Shown piece after piece: positions 7,567 through 17,505 of a stretch of DNA of 64,000 bases. Numbering within the stretch: position 1 is the first letter of the stretch; each line of letters begins with the position of its first letter. The DNA is taken from NCBI GenBank assembly GCA_963702695.1, contig CAVPDS010000002.1, positions 62,001 through 126,000 of the forward strand, written 5' to 3'. This DNA comes from VAZQ01 sp963702695. GTDB lineage: Bacteria > Pseudomonadota > Alphaproteobacteria > Rhizobiales > Xanthobacteraceae. A program made the position numbers and the translations under genes. Below the pieces are notes generated by a model. The model saw only the letters and a list, made by a program, of their open reading frames with translations, was not told where the DNA came from and did not search any database.

Positions 7567-9891
7567 TCAGCCAGCCTTGGCGTCTGCGATCGCCCGCCAC
7601 ACCCGCTCCGGAGTGGCCGGCATCTCGATGTGCTTGACCCCGAGCACCGAGAGCGCGTCGACGACCGCATTGGTCACGGCCGGAAGCGCGCCGACGCAGC
7701 CGGCTTCGCCGCAGCCCTTGACGCCGAGTGGATTGGTCTTGGTCGGCACCGGGTTGCTGTGCACTTCCACGTTGCTGAGATCGCTCGCTCGCGGCATCGC
7801 ATAGTCCATGAACGAGCCAGTCAGCAGTTGCCCGGAGTCGCCATCGAAGCGGATGTCCTCCATCAGCGCTTGGCCCGCGCCTTGCGCGACGCCGCCCATG
7901 ATCTGGCCGTAGACCAGCAGCGGATTGAGCACCACGCCAACGTCGTCGATGACGCTGTAGCGCAGGATGTCGATCTTCCCGGTGTCTTCGTCGATTTCGA
8001 GTTCGCAGACGTGGCAGCCGTTCGGGAAATTATCGACCGGATTGATGTAGACCGCGGTCGCGATCAGGCCGGGCTCCATGTCCTTAGGCAGTTTGGCCGG
8101 GAGCGCGGCCGCCACCGCGACCTCCTTGATGGTCATGGTCTGGTTGGTCTTGTTGCTCGAAAAAATCCCATCCTCGAACTTGATGTCCTCGGCCGGCACT
8201 TTCAGCAGATGCGCGACGATCGCCTTCGCCTTGGTCACGATCTTATGGCTCGCCATCAGCATCGCCGAGCCGCCGATGGTGGCCGAGCGCGAGCCGCCGG
8301 TGCCTTCGCCGAAGAACACCTGGTCAGTGTCGCCCTGCACGTAGTGGATATCCTTGGGATCGAGTCCGAGCTGGTCGCACACGATCTGCTTGAATGCGGT
8401 CTCGTGGCCCTGACCCTGATTGACTGCGCCCGAGAATATGGTCGCGGCGCCGGAGCGGTCGAACCGGATCTCGGCGCCTTCGTAGCTCGGCGCTGCGGCA
8501 CGTTCGATCGTGTTGGACATGCCCAGGCCGCGCAGCTTGCCGTGCTGGCGCGATTGCTCCCGGCGCGCCATGAAGCCTTCGGCGTCGGCAAGCTCGAGAG
8601 CCTGATCCATGTTCTTCTCAAACTCGCCGGAGTCGTAGGTGAAGGTGAGCCCGGTCTTGTACGGCATCGCCGACGGCGGGATCGTGTTGCGCCGTCGCAG
8701 CTCCGCGGGATCGATGCCCATCGTGTCGGCGGCGAGATCGACCAGCCGCTCGATCACGTAGGCCGCCTCGGGACGGCCGTTGCCGCGATAGGGGCGCACC
8801 GGATTGGTGTGGGTGAACGCCGCGGTGATGTCGGCGTGAAGCGTCGGGGTTTTGTAGACGCCGGCGAGGGTTCCGATATTGCCGATGAATGATTGGCCGC
8901 CGACCTGCAGATAGGCCCCGACATTCGCCACGGTCTTCACCCGCGCGGCGAGGAAGTTGCCGTCCTGGTCCAGTGCCAGCTCGGCATCGGTGACGTTGTC
9001 GCGCGCCTGCGCGTCGCCGAGGAACGCCTCGGAGCGGGTGCTGATCCACTTGACCGGGCGGCCTGTGACCTTCGCCGCGAGCAGCACCAGGGCGACCTCG
9101 TTGTAGACCGCGCTCTTCATGCCGAAGGAGCCGCCGATGTCGCCGGAGATCACGCGGATCTTGTTCTCCGGCACGCGCAACACGTTCTTCGACAGCTCCT
9201 CGCGGAACGGATGCGTGCGCTGGAGCGTGGTGTAGATCTCGTAGCGGCCCTCGGCCGGATGATAGACGCCGACGCTGCCGCGCGGCTCCATCGAGGCGGT
9301 GGTGACGCGATTGATTACGAAGCGTTGCTTCACGACGTGCGCGGCGCGCGCGAACGCGGCGTCGGTCGCGGCCTTGTCGCCGTCAAGCTGCACGAAGCAG
9401 ATGTTGTTCGCGCAGTCGTCGTGCACGAGCGGTGCGTCCGGCGCGATCGACTCGATGGTGTCGATGACTGCCGGCAGCGGCTCGTAATCGACCTCGATCA
9501 GCTCCGCGGCGTCGGCCGCCTGATGCAGCGTCTCGGCCACCACGAAGGCGACGTAGTCGCCAACCCAGCGGACGCGATCCGTCACCAGCGCCGGAAAGCG
9601 CGGCCGGTACATCGGTGAGCCATCGCGCCGCTTCAGTCCGCCCGGGACCGGAAGGTCACCGAAGCCGGATGCGGCGTAGTCGGCGCCGGTGAGCACGCAG
9701 AGCACGCCGGGCGCGGCCTTCGCCTTGGCGGTATCGATCGAGCGGATTTTCGCGTGTGCATGCGGCGACCGCAGCACATAGCCGAAGGCGGTTCCCGGCA
9801 GCATGATGTCGCCGACATAGCGGCCTTCGCCCCGCACCAGCCTCGGGTCTTCGAACCGCGGTACCGGCTGACCTATTCCGAATTCACCCAC
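7567..9891 (-). CDS. xanthine dehydrogenase/CoxL family molybdopterin-binding subunit (orphan)
   Basis: A 774-residue large subunit of a molybdenum hydroxylase. It has the N-terminal RFEDPRLVRGEGRYVGD start, the GGSFGMKS motif near the cofactor, a PYRGNGRPEAAYVIE loop (the form II pattern, not the AYxCSFR loop of true CO dehydrogenase), and the catalytic glutamate in GVKGCGEAGCVGALP. Such enzymes hydroxylate aldehydes, aromatics or N-heterocycles with water. No FAD or 2Fe-2S subunit gene adjoins it. The partner pair at 17506-18879, which itself lacks a large subunit, is a candidate. It is followed by the decarboxylase-like gene. Confidence 0.92.
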   Translation of the reverse strand: MGEFGIGQPVPRFEDPRLVRGEGRYVGDIMLPGTAFGYVLRSPHAHAKIRSIDTAKAKAAPGVLCVLTGADYAASGFGDLPVPGGLKRRDGSPMYRPRFPALVTDRVRWVGDYVAFVVAETLHQAADAAELIEVDYEPLPAVIDTIESIAPDAPLVHDDCANNICFVQLDGDKAATDAAFARAAHVVKQRFVINRVTTASMEPRGSVGVYHPAEGRYEIYTTLQRTHPFREELSKNVLRVPENKIRVISGDIGGSFGMKSAVYNEVALVLLAAKVTGRPVKWISTRSEAFLGDAQARDNVTDAELALDQDGNFLAARVKTVANVGAYLQVGGQSFIGNIGTLAGVYKTPTLHADITAAFTHTNPVRPYRGNGRPEAAYVIERLVDLAADTMGIDPAELRRRNTIPPSAMPYKTGLTFTYDSGEFEKNMDQALELADAEGFMARREQSRQHGKLRGLGMSNTIERAAAPSYEGAEIRFDRSGAATIFSGAVNQGQGHETAFKQIVCDQLGLDPKDIHYVQGDTDQVFFGEGTGGSRSATIGGSAMLMASHKIVTKAKAIVAHLLKVPAEDIKFEDGIFSSNKTNQTMTIKEVAVAAALPAKLPKDMEPGLIATAVYINPVDNFPNGCHVCELEIDEDTGKIDILRYSVIDDVGVVLNPLLVYGQIMGGVAQGAGQALMEDIRFDGDSGQLLTGSFMDYAMPRASDLSNVEVHSNPVPTKTNPLGVKGCGEAGCVGALPAVTNAVVDALSVLGVKHIEMPATPERVWRAIADAKAG

Positions 9892-10004
9892 TGCTTACCT
9901 CGCTCTCGTCGGATCTGCGCATTGATCGTGATGGCCCGCTGGATACTGGATGCCTTGCCGTCACCGGGCCTGACAAGCGATTATTTTGTGCGGTGAAGGC
10001 TGCT

Positions 10005-10829
10005 TCAATCGTCCTGGAATTGGCCGCGCCGCCAGCGCAGCGCCGCTTTGAGCCCGTCGCGGGCCCGGATCTCGTCGAACCGCCGGCCGACCTCGGTGGT
10101 CGCGGCATAGAGCGGAGCGACCGCATCGAGGCCCGCCGTCAGCGCGTTGCGGAAACCGCAGCTCTCCGCGCCGCGCGTGATCGCGCGCTTGGCCGCGACC
10201 AGCGCCTCCGGCGCGATCAGGGTGAGGCGGCGGGCGTATTTCAGGGTTGCCGTGCGCAAATCATCGAGCGGGACCACGCGGTTGATCATCCCGAATTCGA
10301 GCGCGGTCGGCGCATCGATGGTCTCGCCGAAAAACAGCATCTCGCGCGCACGCTTGTGGCCGATGATGAACGGCATCACCACGCCCGGTCCGACCTGCGA
10401 GAACATGATCTCGGGCTCGCCGAACACGGCGTTGTCCGCCGCGATCGTCAGATCGCAGAACATCGCGAGCTCGCAGCCGCCGCCGAGCGCGTGTCCCTGC
10501 ACTGACGCGATCACCGGCTTGCGCATGGTCCACGGCGTCATCAGCGCGCGCAGGCTCACCGCCAGGCGTTCGTGATATTTCAGCGCATCATGCCGCCAGG
10601 GCCGCTCGTGGCCGGGACCACCGCCGCCGATGTCGAAGCCGACGCAGAAGCTGCGGCCCTCCGCGCGCAGCACGACGACGCTGGTCGCAGGATCGTCGTC
10701 GGCGCGCCGCAGCGTGGCTTCGAGGCCGAGCCGCAAATCCATGCTCAGGGCGTTGAGTTTCTCGGGCCGGTTCAACGTCACGATCCCGACCTTGCCGTCG
10801 GCCTCGTAGAGCACGCTGTCTTCGCTCAC
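10005..10829 (-). CDS. enoyl-CoA hydratase/isomerase family protein
   Basis: A 274-residue crotonase-fold protein. The N-terminal half has IVTLNRPEKLNALSMDL and the two oxyanion-hole segments (SFCVGFDIGGGG and QGHALGGGCELAMFCD). The glutamate in FGEPEI lies where the first catalytic glutamate of hydratases is found. The usual C-terminal helices follow (TAT..ARRLTLIAPEAL). It is cytoplasmic and acts on an acyl-CoA, exact substrate unknown. It is divergent from the binding-protein gene at 11019 and 113 bp upstream of the large-subunit gene, so it could be first in that minus-strand operon. Confidence 0.9.
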   Translation of the reverse strand: MSEDSVLYEADGKVGIVTLNRPEKLNALSMDLRLGLEATLRRADDDPATSVVVLRAEGRSFCVGFDIGGGGPGHERPWRHDALKYHERLAVSLRALMTPWTMRKPVIASVQGHALGGGCELAMFCDLTIAADNAVFGEPEIMFSQVGPGVVMPFIIGHKRAREMLFFGETIDAPTALEFGMINRVVPLDDLRTATLKYARRLTLIAPEALVAAKRAITRGAESCGFRNALTAGLDAVAPLYAATTEVGRRFDEIRARDGLKAALRWRRGQFQDD

Positions 10830-10886
10830 GCCGGTTCCTCAAACAGTGATGATCGGGGTATCGCGACGACGTGTCGCCAAAGGTGG

Positions 10887-10928
10887 TTAAATCACAAGTC
10901 TTGTTAAATCACACGTCTTGTTAAGTCA
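10887..10928. repeat. 17-bp tandem repeat (two near-identical copies plus a partial third)
   Basis: Copies at 10887-10903 and 10904-10920 differ at one of 17 positions (TTAAATCACAaGTCTTG versus TTAAATCACAcGTCTTG). A degenerate third start (TTAAGTCA) follows at 10921-10928. The array lies between divergent genes in an AT-richer patch. Repeated protein-binding sites are a reasonable reading. Confidence 0.7.
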
Positions 10929-10958
10929 TCGGTCCGGGAACGCGTCCAGTGCGTCGCC

Positions 10959-10979
10959 TGCGGTTGACGAACAACCGCA
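10959..10979. promoter_or_regulatory. perfect 8-bp inverted repeat overlapping a TTGACG -35-like element
   Basis: TGCGGTTG at 10959-10966 and its exact complement CAACCGCA at 10972-10979 are separated by ACGAA. TTGACG at 10964-10969 resembles a -35 box. A -10 match about 17 bp downstream is weak. The position 40 bp before the start of the binding protein at 11019 suggests an operator; a small mRNA hairpin is the alternative. Confidence 0.45.
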
Positions 10980-11018
10980 CGCATTGCAATCTCCAGGAAC
11001 TCAATCTGGAGGTACAAG

Positions 11019-12050
11019 ATGCGGCATTGGACGCGGGGAAGTGTGCTCGGTCTCGGTCTTGCCTTGGCCGTCACCGGCCGGGCGCAGGCCAATTCCGTCT
11101 CGGACTTCTACCGGGGGCGCAGCATCAATGTGCTCATCGGCTACAGTGTCGGCGGCGGCTACGACACCTATGCGCGGGTGCTGGCGCGCCATATGGGCAA
11201 GCACATCCCCGGCAATCCGACGCTGCTGCCGCAGAACATGCCCGGCGCCGGCAGCCTGCGCGCGGTCAATTATCTCTACAACGCCGCGCCGAAGGACGGC
11301 ACCGCGATCGCAACCTTCGGGCGCGGCCTGGCGATGGAGCCGCTGATCGGCTCGAGCACGACCCAGTATGACTCGCGAAAACTGCTCTGGCTCGGTAGCG
11401 GCTCCGAAGAGGTGAGCCTCTGCGGCACGTTCCAGAGCTCCAAGGTCAAGACCTGGAACGACATGCTGACCACGCCGTTCACCGTCGGCGGCGAAGGCTC
11501 CGGCTCCGATCCCGACATCTTCTCTGCGATGTTGAAGAATATCTTCGGCGTCAAGCTGCGCATCGTCTCTGGCTATCCCGGCAGCGCCGAAGTTGCCTTG
11601 GCGGTCGAGCGCGGCGAGATCGACGGCCGCTGCGGCTGGTCGCTGTCGAGCATCCGGCAGATGCGGCCGGACTGGCTGCCCAACAAGAAGTTCAATGCGG
11701 CGGTCCAGCTCGCACTGAAGAAGAGCCCCGATCTGCCGGACTCGCCAGGCATCACGGAATTTGCCAAGACCGACAGCCAGCAGCAGATCCTGAAGCTCGT
11801 GCTGAGCCGCCAGAACATGGCGCGTCCGTTCGCGGCGCCGCCCGGCATTCCTGCCGACCGCGCCAAGGCGCTGCGCAAGGCCTTCGCGGATACCATGCAC
11901 GATCTGGACTTTCTCGAAGAGGCGAAGGCGCGCGGCCTCGAAGTGGAACCGGTCAGCGGAGCTGACATCGACAAGCTGATCGATGAGCTCTACAAGACGC
12001 CGCCCGCCGTGATTGCCCAGGCCAAGGCCGCGGTTGCGCCGGAGCGATAG
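11019..12050 (+). CDS. TctC/Bug-type substrate-binding protein (third copy)
   Basis: A 343-residue periplasmic binding protein with a Sec signal (about residues 1-24, ending AQA), then YRGRSINVLIGYSVGGGYD and PGNPTLLPQNMPGAGSL. It is a close paralogue of the product at 5524. The shared cysteine pair is present (VSLCGTF and DGRCGWSL). TGGAGG at 11007-11012 is a good ribosome site for ATG 11019. The gene stands alone, with its own 189-bp upstream region carrying a tandem repeat and an inverted repeat, and converges on the molybdenum-hydroxylase operon. It may serve that enzyme's substrate. No membrane partner is nearby. Confidence 0.9.
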   Translation: MRHWTRGSVLGLGLALAVTGRAQANSVSDFYRGRSINVLIGYSVGGGYDTYARVLARHMGKHIPGNPTLLPQNMPGAGSLRAVNYLYNAAPKDGTAIATFGRGLAMEPLIGSSTTQYDSRKLLWLGSGSEEVSLCGTFQSSKVKTWNDMLTTPFTVGGEGSGSDPDIFSAMLKNIFGVKLRIVSGYPGSAEVALAVERGEIDGRCGWSLSSIRQMRPDWLPNKKFNAAVQLALKKSPDLPDSPGITEFAKTDSQQQILKLVLSRQNMARPFAAPPGIPADRAKALRKAFADTMHDLDFLEEAKARGLEVEPVSGADIDKLIDELYKTPPAVIAQAKAAVAPER

Positions 12051-12075
12051 GCGTACGCCGTCGCGGCGCGAGTCG

Positions 12076-14432
12076 TTAGCGTGCCTTCTCGGCCTTTCTC
12101 AGCAACTCCCGCATCCGCGGCGGCGTCATTGGCAATTGCGTCACGGCGCCGGGCAGGCCGAGTGCATCGTCGATCGCGCTCGCGATCACGCCGCCGGCGC
12201 CGTTGATGCCGCCTTCGCCGGCGCCTTTGAGGCCGAGCGGATGGTGCGGGGACGGCGCGTCTTCGGTCAGCAGAATTTCGATGTCGGGAACGTCGCGCAA
12301 GGTCGGCATCAGGTAGTCGGCGAAGGTCACGGACAGCGGCTCGCCGTTGGCGTCGTATACGTACTCTTCCGACAGCGCGCCGCCGAGTCCCTGCACGCAG
12401 CCGCCGACGAGCTGGCCGCCGATCATCATCGGGTTGACCGCGCGGCCGACGTCGTAGGCCACCATGAAGCGCTCGACCCCGACCTTGCCGGTGTCGCGAT
12501 CAATCTTCACGACGGCGAGATGCGCGCCGTAAGGAAACACCGTGTGGTCGGTGTTGTACCAGCCGTGCGCGGCCAACTGCGGCTCGCGCCCGCGCAGGAG
12601 CTTCGAGCCTGGCGCGATGCGCTTGGCGAGATCGCCGAGCGCAATCGACGGGCCGCTCTTGCCACCGTGGCGCATCACGACGCCATCGACGATGTCGAGC
12701 TCCGCGGCCGGCGTCTGCAGCAGCTCGGAAGCAAACTCCAGCGCCTTGTTGCGCACGAGCATCGCGGTGACGTGCACCGCGCCGCCGGTGAGGCCGGTCG
12801 CGCGTGCGGCGTGCGCGCCGATACCGTGATCGATCAGGTCGGTCTGCCCATGGATGACGCGCACGCGCTGGTAGTCGACGCCGAGCGCCTCGGCGCAAAT
12901 CTGCGCCATCGCGGTCTCGAAGCCCTGGCCGAGCGAAGCGCCGCCGGTGATGAGCTCCACCGCGCCGCTCGGATCGACCATGATTTTCGCATTGTCGGTC
13001 GGTCCGCGCCCGCTTTCCTCGAGGAAGACCGCAACGCCCGCACCGACCGCCTCGCCGGCCGCGCGCCGCCGCTTGAGATCGGCCTGCAGCTTGTCCCAGC
13101 CGAATGTGGCGAGCGCCTTGTCGAGCAGCGCCGCGTAGTCGCCGGAGTCGATATCGAGCTCCTCGATGCCGGGCTCGTTGTATTTCTTGATGTATGGCAT
13201 CTCGGCGGCGGTGATGAGATTGCGCCGGCGCACCTCGATGCGGTCAAGCCCGAGCTTGTCGGCGACCGCATCCATCAGCCGGCTGCGCACGAACGTGCTC
13301 TCGAAGCGGCCGGGCGCACGGTAGGTGGCAGCCGGCGTCTTGTTGGTGAGCCGCACGTGTGCGAGCGCGCGGTAGGCCGGCACGCGGTAGCAGCCGGTGA
13401 GCATGTACATCGTGCGGTTCGGCACGTTGACGCCGTGAGTGCGGATATAGGCGCCCTGGTCGTGAAAGATCTCATCTTCGATACCGAGGATGACGCCATC
13501 CTTGCCGACCGCGATGCGCGCGAGATGGCGCTGCTCACGGCCCTGGTTCGCGCACATCAGGTGCTCGCGCCGGTCCTCGATCCATTTTACCGGCCGACCG
13601 AGGCGCAGCGCAGCGATCAGCACCAGCACATCCTCGGGATAAAGCTCACCGCGGATGCCGAAGCCGCCGCCGACGTGGCTCTCATGCACGTGCAGCGCCG
13701 AAGGGCTGCGCTTGAGCATGCGGCACAAGGTTTCGCGATTGCGGTGCGGGATTTTGGCCGCGCCGTGCAATTCCAGGATATCCTTGGCTGCGTCGTAGCG
13801 GCCAATCGCACCGCGCGTTTCGAGCGGCACGCCGGAGTGCCGGCCGGTCGTCAGATCAAGCGCGATGACGGTGTGGGCGTCGCGGAACGCCGCTTCGATG
13901 TCGCCGTAGCTGTGGCGCAGCACGATTGCCTCGCTGCTGCGGCCGGGTTCGAATTCGCCGGGCGGCGCGCTGGCGGAGACGATGACAGGCAGCTCTTCGA
14001 TCTCCAAAGCGACCAGTTCGGCTGCATCCTCGGCGAGATACGGGTCCTCGGCAAAAACGGCCGCGACCGGATCGCCGATGTAGCGCACGAATGTCTTGGC
14101 AAGCGCTGGCTGGCGGAACTCGCGGATGCCCTCGGCGTTCTTGTCGGCGCGGAAATCGATCGGCGAGAGCTCGGCGATGTCGACGTTGGTCCACACCGCG
14201 ACTACGCCGGGCAACGCGAGCGCCGCCGACGCATCGACTGAGACGATGCGCCCGTGCGCCTTGGGCGAGCGCACCATGCGCATATGAAGTTGATGCGGGA
14301 AGTTGATGTCGCCGGCGTAGCGGCCGTGGCCGGTGACGAGCGGCCGGTCCTCGATCCGTGGCACCGCGTGGCCGAGCACGCGCCGCTCGCTCGCAGGCGG
14401 CGGCGTGGGATAGCCATGCACCGGACCGTGGT

Positions 14433-14436
<4 letters not shown>
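12076..14436 (-). CDS. xanthine dehydrogenase/CoxL family molybdopterin-binding subunit
   Basis: A 786-residue large subunit, last gene of the minus-strand operon M-UbiD-S-L. Family marks are RIEDRPLVTGHGRYAGD near the start, VGGGFGIRGELYPED beside the molybdopterin, the TYRAPGRFESTFV loop, and the catalytic glutamate in GLKGAGEGGINGAGG. It overlaps the 2Fe-2S subunit gene by four bases (ATGA). It should form an LMS heterotrimer with the products at 14433 and 16433 and hydroxylate an aromatic or aldehyde substrate. It is only distantly related to the orphan large subunit at 7567, and its loop sequence differs, so the two probably act on different substrates. Confidence 0.93.
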
Positions 14437-14923
<487 letters not shown>

Positions 14924-14924
<1 letters not shown>

Positions 14925-16432
14925 CACTGCGGCAGCACGTCCTTGAACTTCGCCATGATGCGCGCGTCGAGCTCCTTGCTGTTGCGCACTACCACTGGGA
15001 ATGTGTCGCGGCGATTGAACGGCTTGGTGGCGTCGATCACCACACGCGCATTGCGCGGGTCATCATGGGCGTAAGCCATGGGATCCAGCGACGTGCTCCA
15101 GCAGCCGCGCAAGATTTCGATGCCTTCGCGCGGATCGAAGCGTGTGCACATCGCCCACATCACCTTGTTCATGTCGGCGGGGTCGATGTCGTCGTCGACC
15201 ACAACCACGAAGCGGTTGGCGTAGGCGCCGGCGTGGCACTGCGAGGCGATGAGGCCGGCCTGCTTGGCGTGGCCCGGATACATCTGCTTGACCGAGACGT
15301 TGAGCCAGAGCCGGCTGCCGCCGGCTTCGTGCGACCACACGCCCTTGATTTCCGGCACGCCGGCGGCCTCGAGCTGGTTCCAGACCGCGCCGCTGCGATA
15401 GGTGCAGCGATAGAACGAATTGTCGTCGGGCGGGATGCCGGGCATGGCGCCGAGCAGCACCGGATGATCCCGATGCATCATGCTTTCAACCCGAATCGCC
15501 GGTTCTTTCTTCAGGCCGCCGGCGTAGTAACCGGTCCATTCGCCGAGCGGGCCTTCGTCGATCAGATCGTCGAGCGAAACGTAGCCCTCGAACGCGATCT
15601 CGGCATTGGCCGGAATCGGCAGCCCGGTGACCGGCCCGGCGATCACGTCGACCGGCTCGCCGAGCAGGCCGCCGGCCGCGTCGTATTCATTCTTGCCGTA
15701 GGGGATTTCGAGCCCGGCGATCATGAACAGCGCCGGATGCATGCCGCACACCACGGCGACCGGGCATTTCTGGCCCAGTTCCTTGTAGCGGTTGAGGATG
15801 AGGTTGCCGTGCTTGCCCTTCGAGCACATCACCGAGGCGAGATTTTTTCCATGCACCTGCACGCGGTAGGCGCCGTAATTGATCCAGCCGGTGTCGGGAT
15901 GGCGCATGATCACCATGTCGCCGGTGCCGATATAATATCCGCCATCGAGTTCGTGCCATTTCGGCGCGGGGATCTTGGTCAGGTCGATGTCGGCGCCGCG
16001 AAGGACGTTCTGCATCACCAGGCCGGTCGGCACCTGCATCGGCGGAAAGGTCTTGTTCTCCTTCATGTACCGGCGCCAGAACGCGATCAGGTCCATGTCG
16101 GTGGCCTCCGGCGGGAGCCCGAGCGTCATCTTGATGCGCTTGACCGACGTGAGAATGTTGGCGACCACGCGATAGCCCGACTCGAAGCCCGGCACGTCGT
16201 CGAACAGCACGGCCTTGTTGCCGGCCTGGCGCTGATAGAACTCGACGATGCCGCCGATCTCCTCCTCGCGATTGGCGCCGCGAATGGTCTGCAATTCGCC
16301 GGCGGCTTCCATCTGCGAGAGCCAGGTGCGCAGGTCCTGCTTGGGGGCATTGCGCAGGTCCTTGGCGAGGAATTCGTTGGCGCGGAAGTCTTGGGGCCGG
16401 TTCATGGTGTGGTCTTTCTCGGTTGAATGCAT
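14924..16432 (-). CDS. UbiD family prenylated-FMN-dependent decarboxylase
   Basis: A 502-residue UbiD-fold (de)carboxylase that would need prenylated FMN made by a UbiX protein encoded elsewhere. The conserved arginine lies in NYGAYRVQVHGKN and the two active-site glutamates in EGPLGEWTGYY, the spacing known from Fdc1-type enzymes. Metal/phosphate-binding surroundings (CSKGKHGNL, VVVVDDDIDP) are intact. The gene is spliced between the FAD and 2Fe-2S subunit genes, abutting both. MNRPQDF at 16405 is an alternative start. Members act on aromatic or unsaturated acids; context suggests a hydroxylation-decarboxylation pair on one aromatic acid. Confidence 0.92.
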
Positions 16433-17290
16433 TCAGGCCGCGGCGCGCTCGAGCGCGCGGCGCGTGACGGTGCGCACGAGATCGCGGCGATACTCGGCGC
16501 TGTAATTGATGTCGTCCAGCGGATCGACGGCGTCGGCCGCCGCTTCCGCCGCCGCGGCGAACACTTCGGCATCCGGCCTGCGCCCGACGAGCGCCGCCTC
16601 CGCCTCGGCGATCCGGCGCGGTTTTGGCTCCGCGCCGCCAACGCCGACGCGCGGCTCGCGGATCACGCCGTCCGCGAGCCGGTAGGTGACCAGCGCCATC
16701 GCGATGGCGAAATCGCCGGGACGACGGCTGAACTCATAGAAGCCGAAGCGCGTATCGGCCGGCAGCGGCGGCAGACGCACCTCGGTCAGGAGTTCATCGT
16801 CGGCAAGCGCCGTGGTCATGATGCCGGCGAAGAAATCCTGCGCGGCGATCATCCGCTGACCGCGTGCGCTCCGCGCCACGATCTCCGCTCCCAGCGTTGC
16901 CGCCACCAGGCACCACTCGGAGGCCGGATCGGCGTGCGCGAGGCTGCCGCAGAAGGTTCCGCGCGTGCGGATCGGATGATGCGCGATATGCCGCACGACG
17001 CTGGTCAGGAGCTTTCCCAGCGGACCGTCGACGAGCGGACGCTCGAAGGCGGCATGGCGCACGCAGGCCCCGATCACGAGCTTGCCGTCGGCTGTCGTCA
17101 CACGTCCCAGCGCTTCGATGCCGTTGATGTCGACGAGATGCGCCGGGCGTGCCAGCCGGAACGCCATCGTCGGCACGAGGCTCTGCCCGCCCGCAAGCAC
17201 GCGGCCATCGTCCGGCGCGACCCGCGCGAGCGTGGTGACGGCCTCATCGACCGTCTTTGGCGCGTGGTAGCGGAATTGCGCGGGTTTCAT
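16433..17290 (-). CDS. FAD-binding subunit of molybdenum hydroxylase (CoxM type)
   Basis: A 285-residue flavoprotein subunit, first gene of the M-UbiD-S-L operon. The N-terminal FAD_binding_5 domain includes RVLAGGQSLVP (pyrophosphate binding). The middle has TRGTFCGSLAHADPASEW, which contacts the isoalloxazine. A CO_deh_flav_C domain follows from about residue 175 to the end. It accepts electrons from the 2Fe-2S subunit and hands them to an unknown acceptor. The stop codon is followed immediately by the UbiD start. It diverges from a second CoxM gene at 17506. Confidence 0.93.
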   Translation of the reverse strand: MKPAQFRYHAPKTVDEAVTTLARVAPDDGRVLAGGQSLVPTMAFRLARPAHLVDINGIEALGRVTTADGKLVIGACVRHAAFERPLVDGPLGKLLTSVVRHIAHHPIRTRGTFCGSLAHADPASEWCLVAATLGAEIVARSARGQRMIAAQDFFAGIMTTALADDELLTEVRLPPLPADTRFGFYEFSRRPGDFAIAMALVTYRLADGVIREPRVGVGGAEPKPRRIAEAEAALVGRRPDAEVFAAAAEAAADAVDPLDDINYSAEYRRDLVRTVTRRALERAAA

Positions 17291-17299
17291 CGACTTCTT

Positions 17300-17387
17300 G
17301 TAGCCTGGATTGAGCGAAGCGAAATCCGGGTTCGGCTTGTCAACTGGGAAGCAGTCCCGGATTTCGCTGACGCTCGATCCGGGCTAC
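17300..17387. repeat. extragenic palindrome between divergent CoxM genes
   Basis: The left arm at 17300-17330 (GTAGCCTGGATTGAGCGAAG...) and the right arm at 17356-17387 are imperfect inverted complements around a ~25-bp centre. The 215-bp intergenic gap contains little else recognisable. Elements built around AGCGAAGCGAAATCCGGG are widespread in this bacterial order. Confidence 0.75.
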
Positions 17388-17505
17388 AGCCACCTGTAGT
17401 GCGGTTTCATAATTGGGACTATGAATTTTTTTGGAATTGGGGCACGGTTTTTCCCATGTGTAAAGTCTCGCTCTCCCGCACCGTCGGGCGCCCCGGTTCT
17501 GCCCG

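Noticed and set aside
7567..9891. Carbon monoxide dehydrogenase large subunit (CoxL form I)
   Set aside because: The active-site loop is PYRGNGRPEA and lacks the AYxCSFR motif required for form I CO dehydrogenase.
10887..10928. CRISPR array
   Set aside because: The 17-bp copies are directly adjacent without spacers, there are only two full copies, and no cas gene is nearby.
12013..14241. A 742-codon plus-strand open frame opposite the molybdopterin subunit gene
   Set aside because: Same composition bias, no recognisable family, and it lies opposite a large subunit with all expected motifs.
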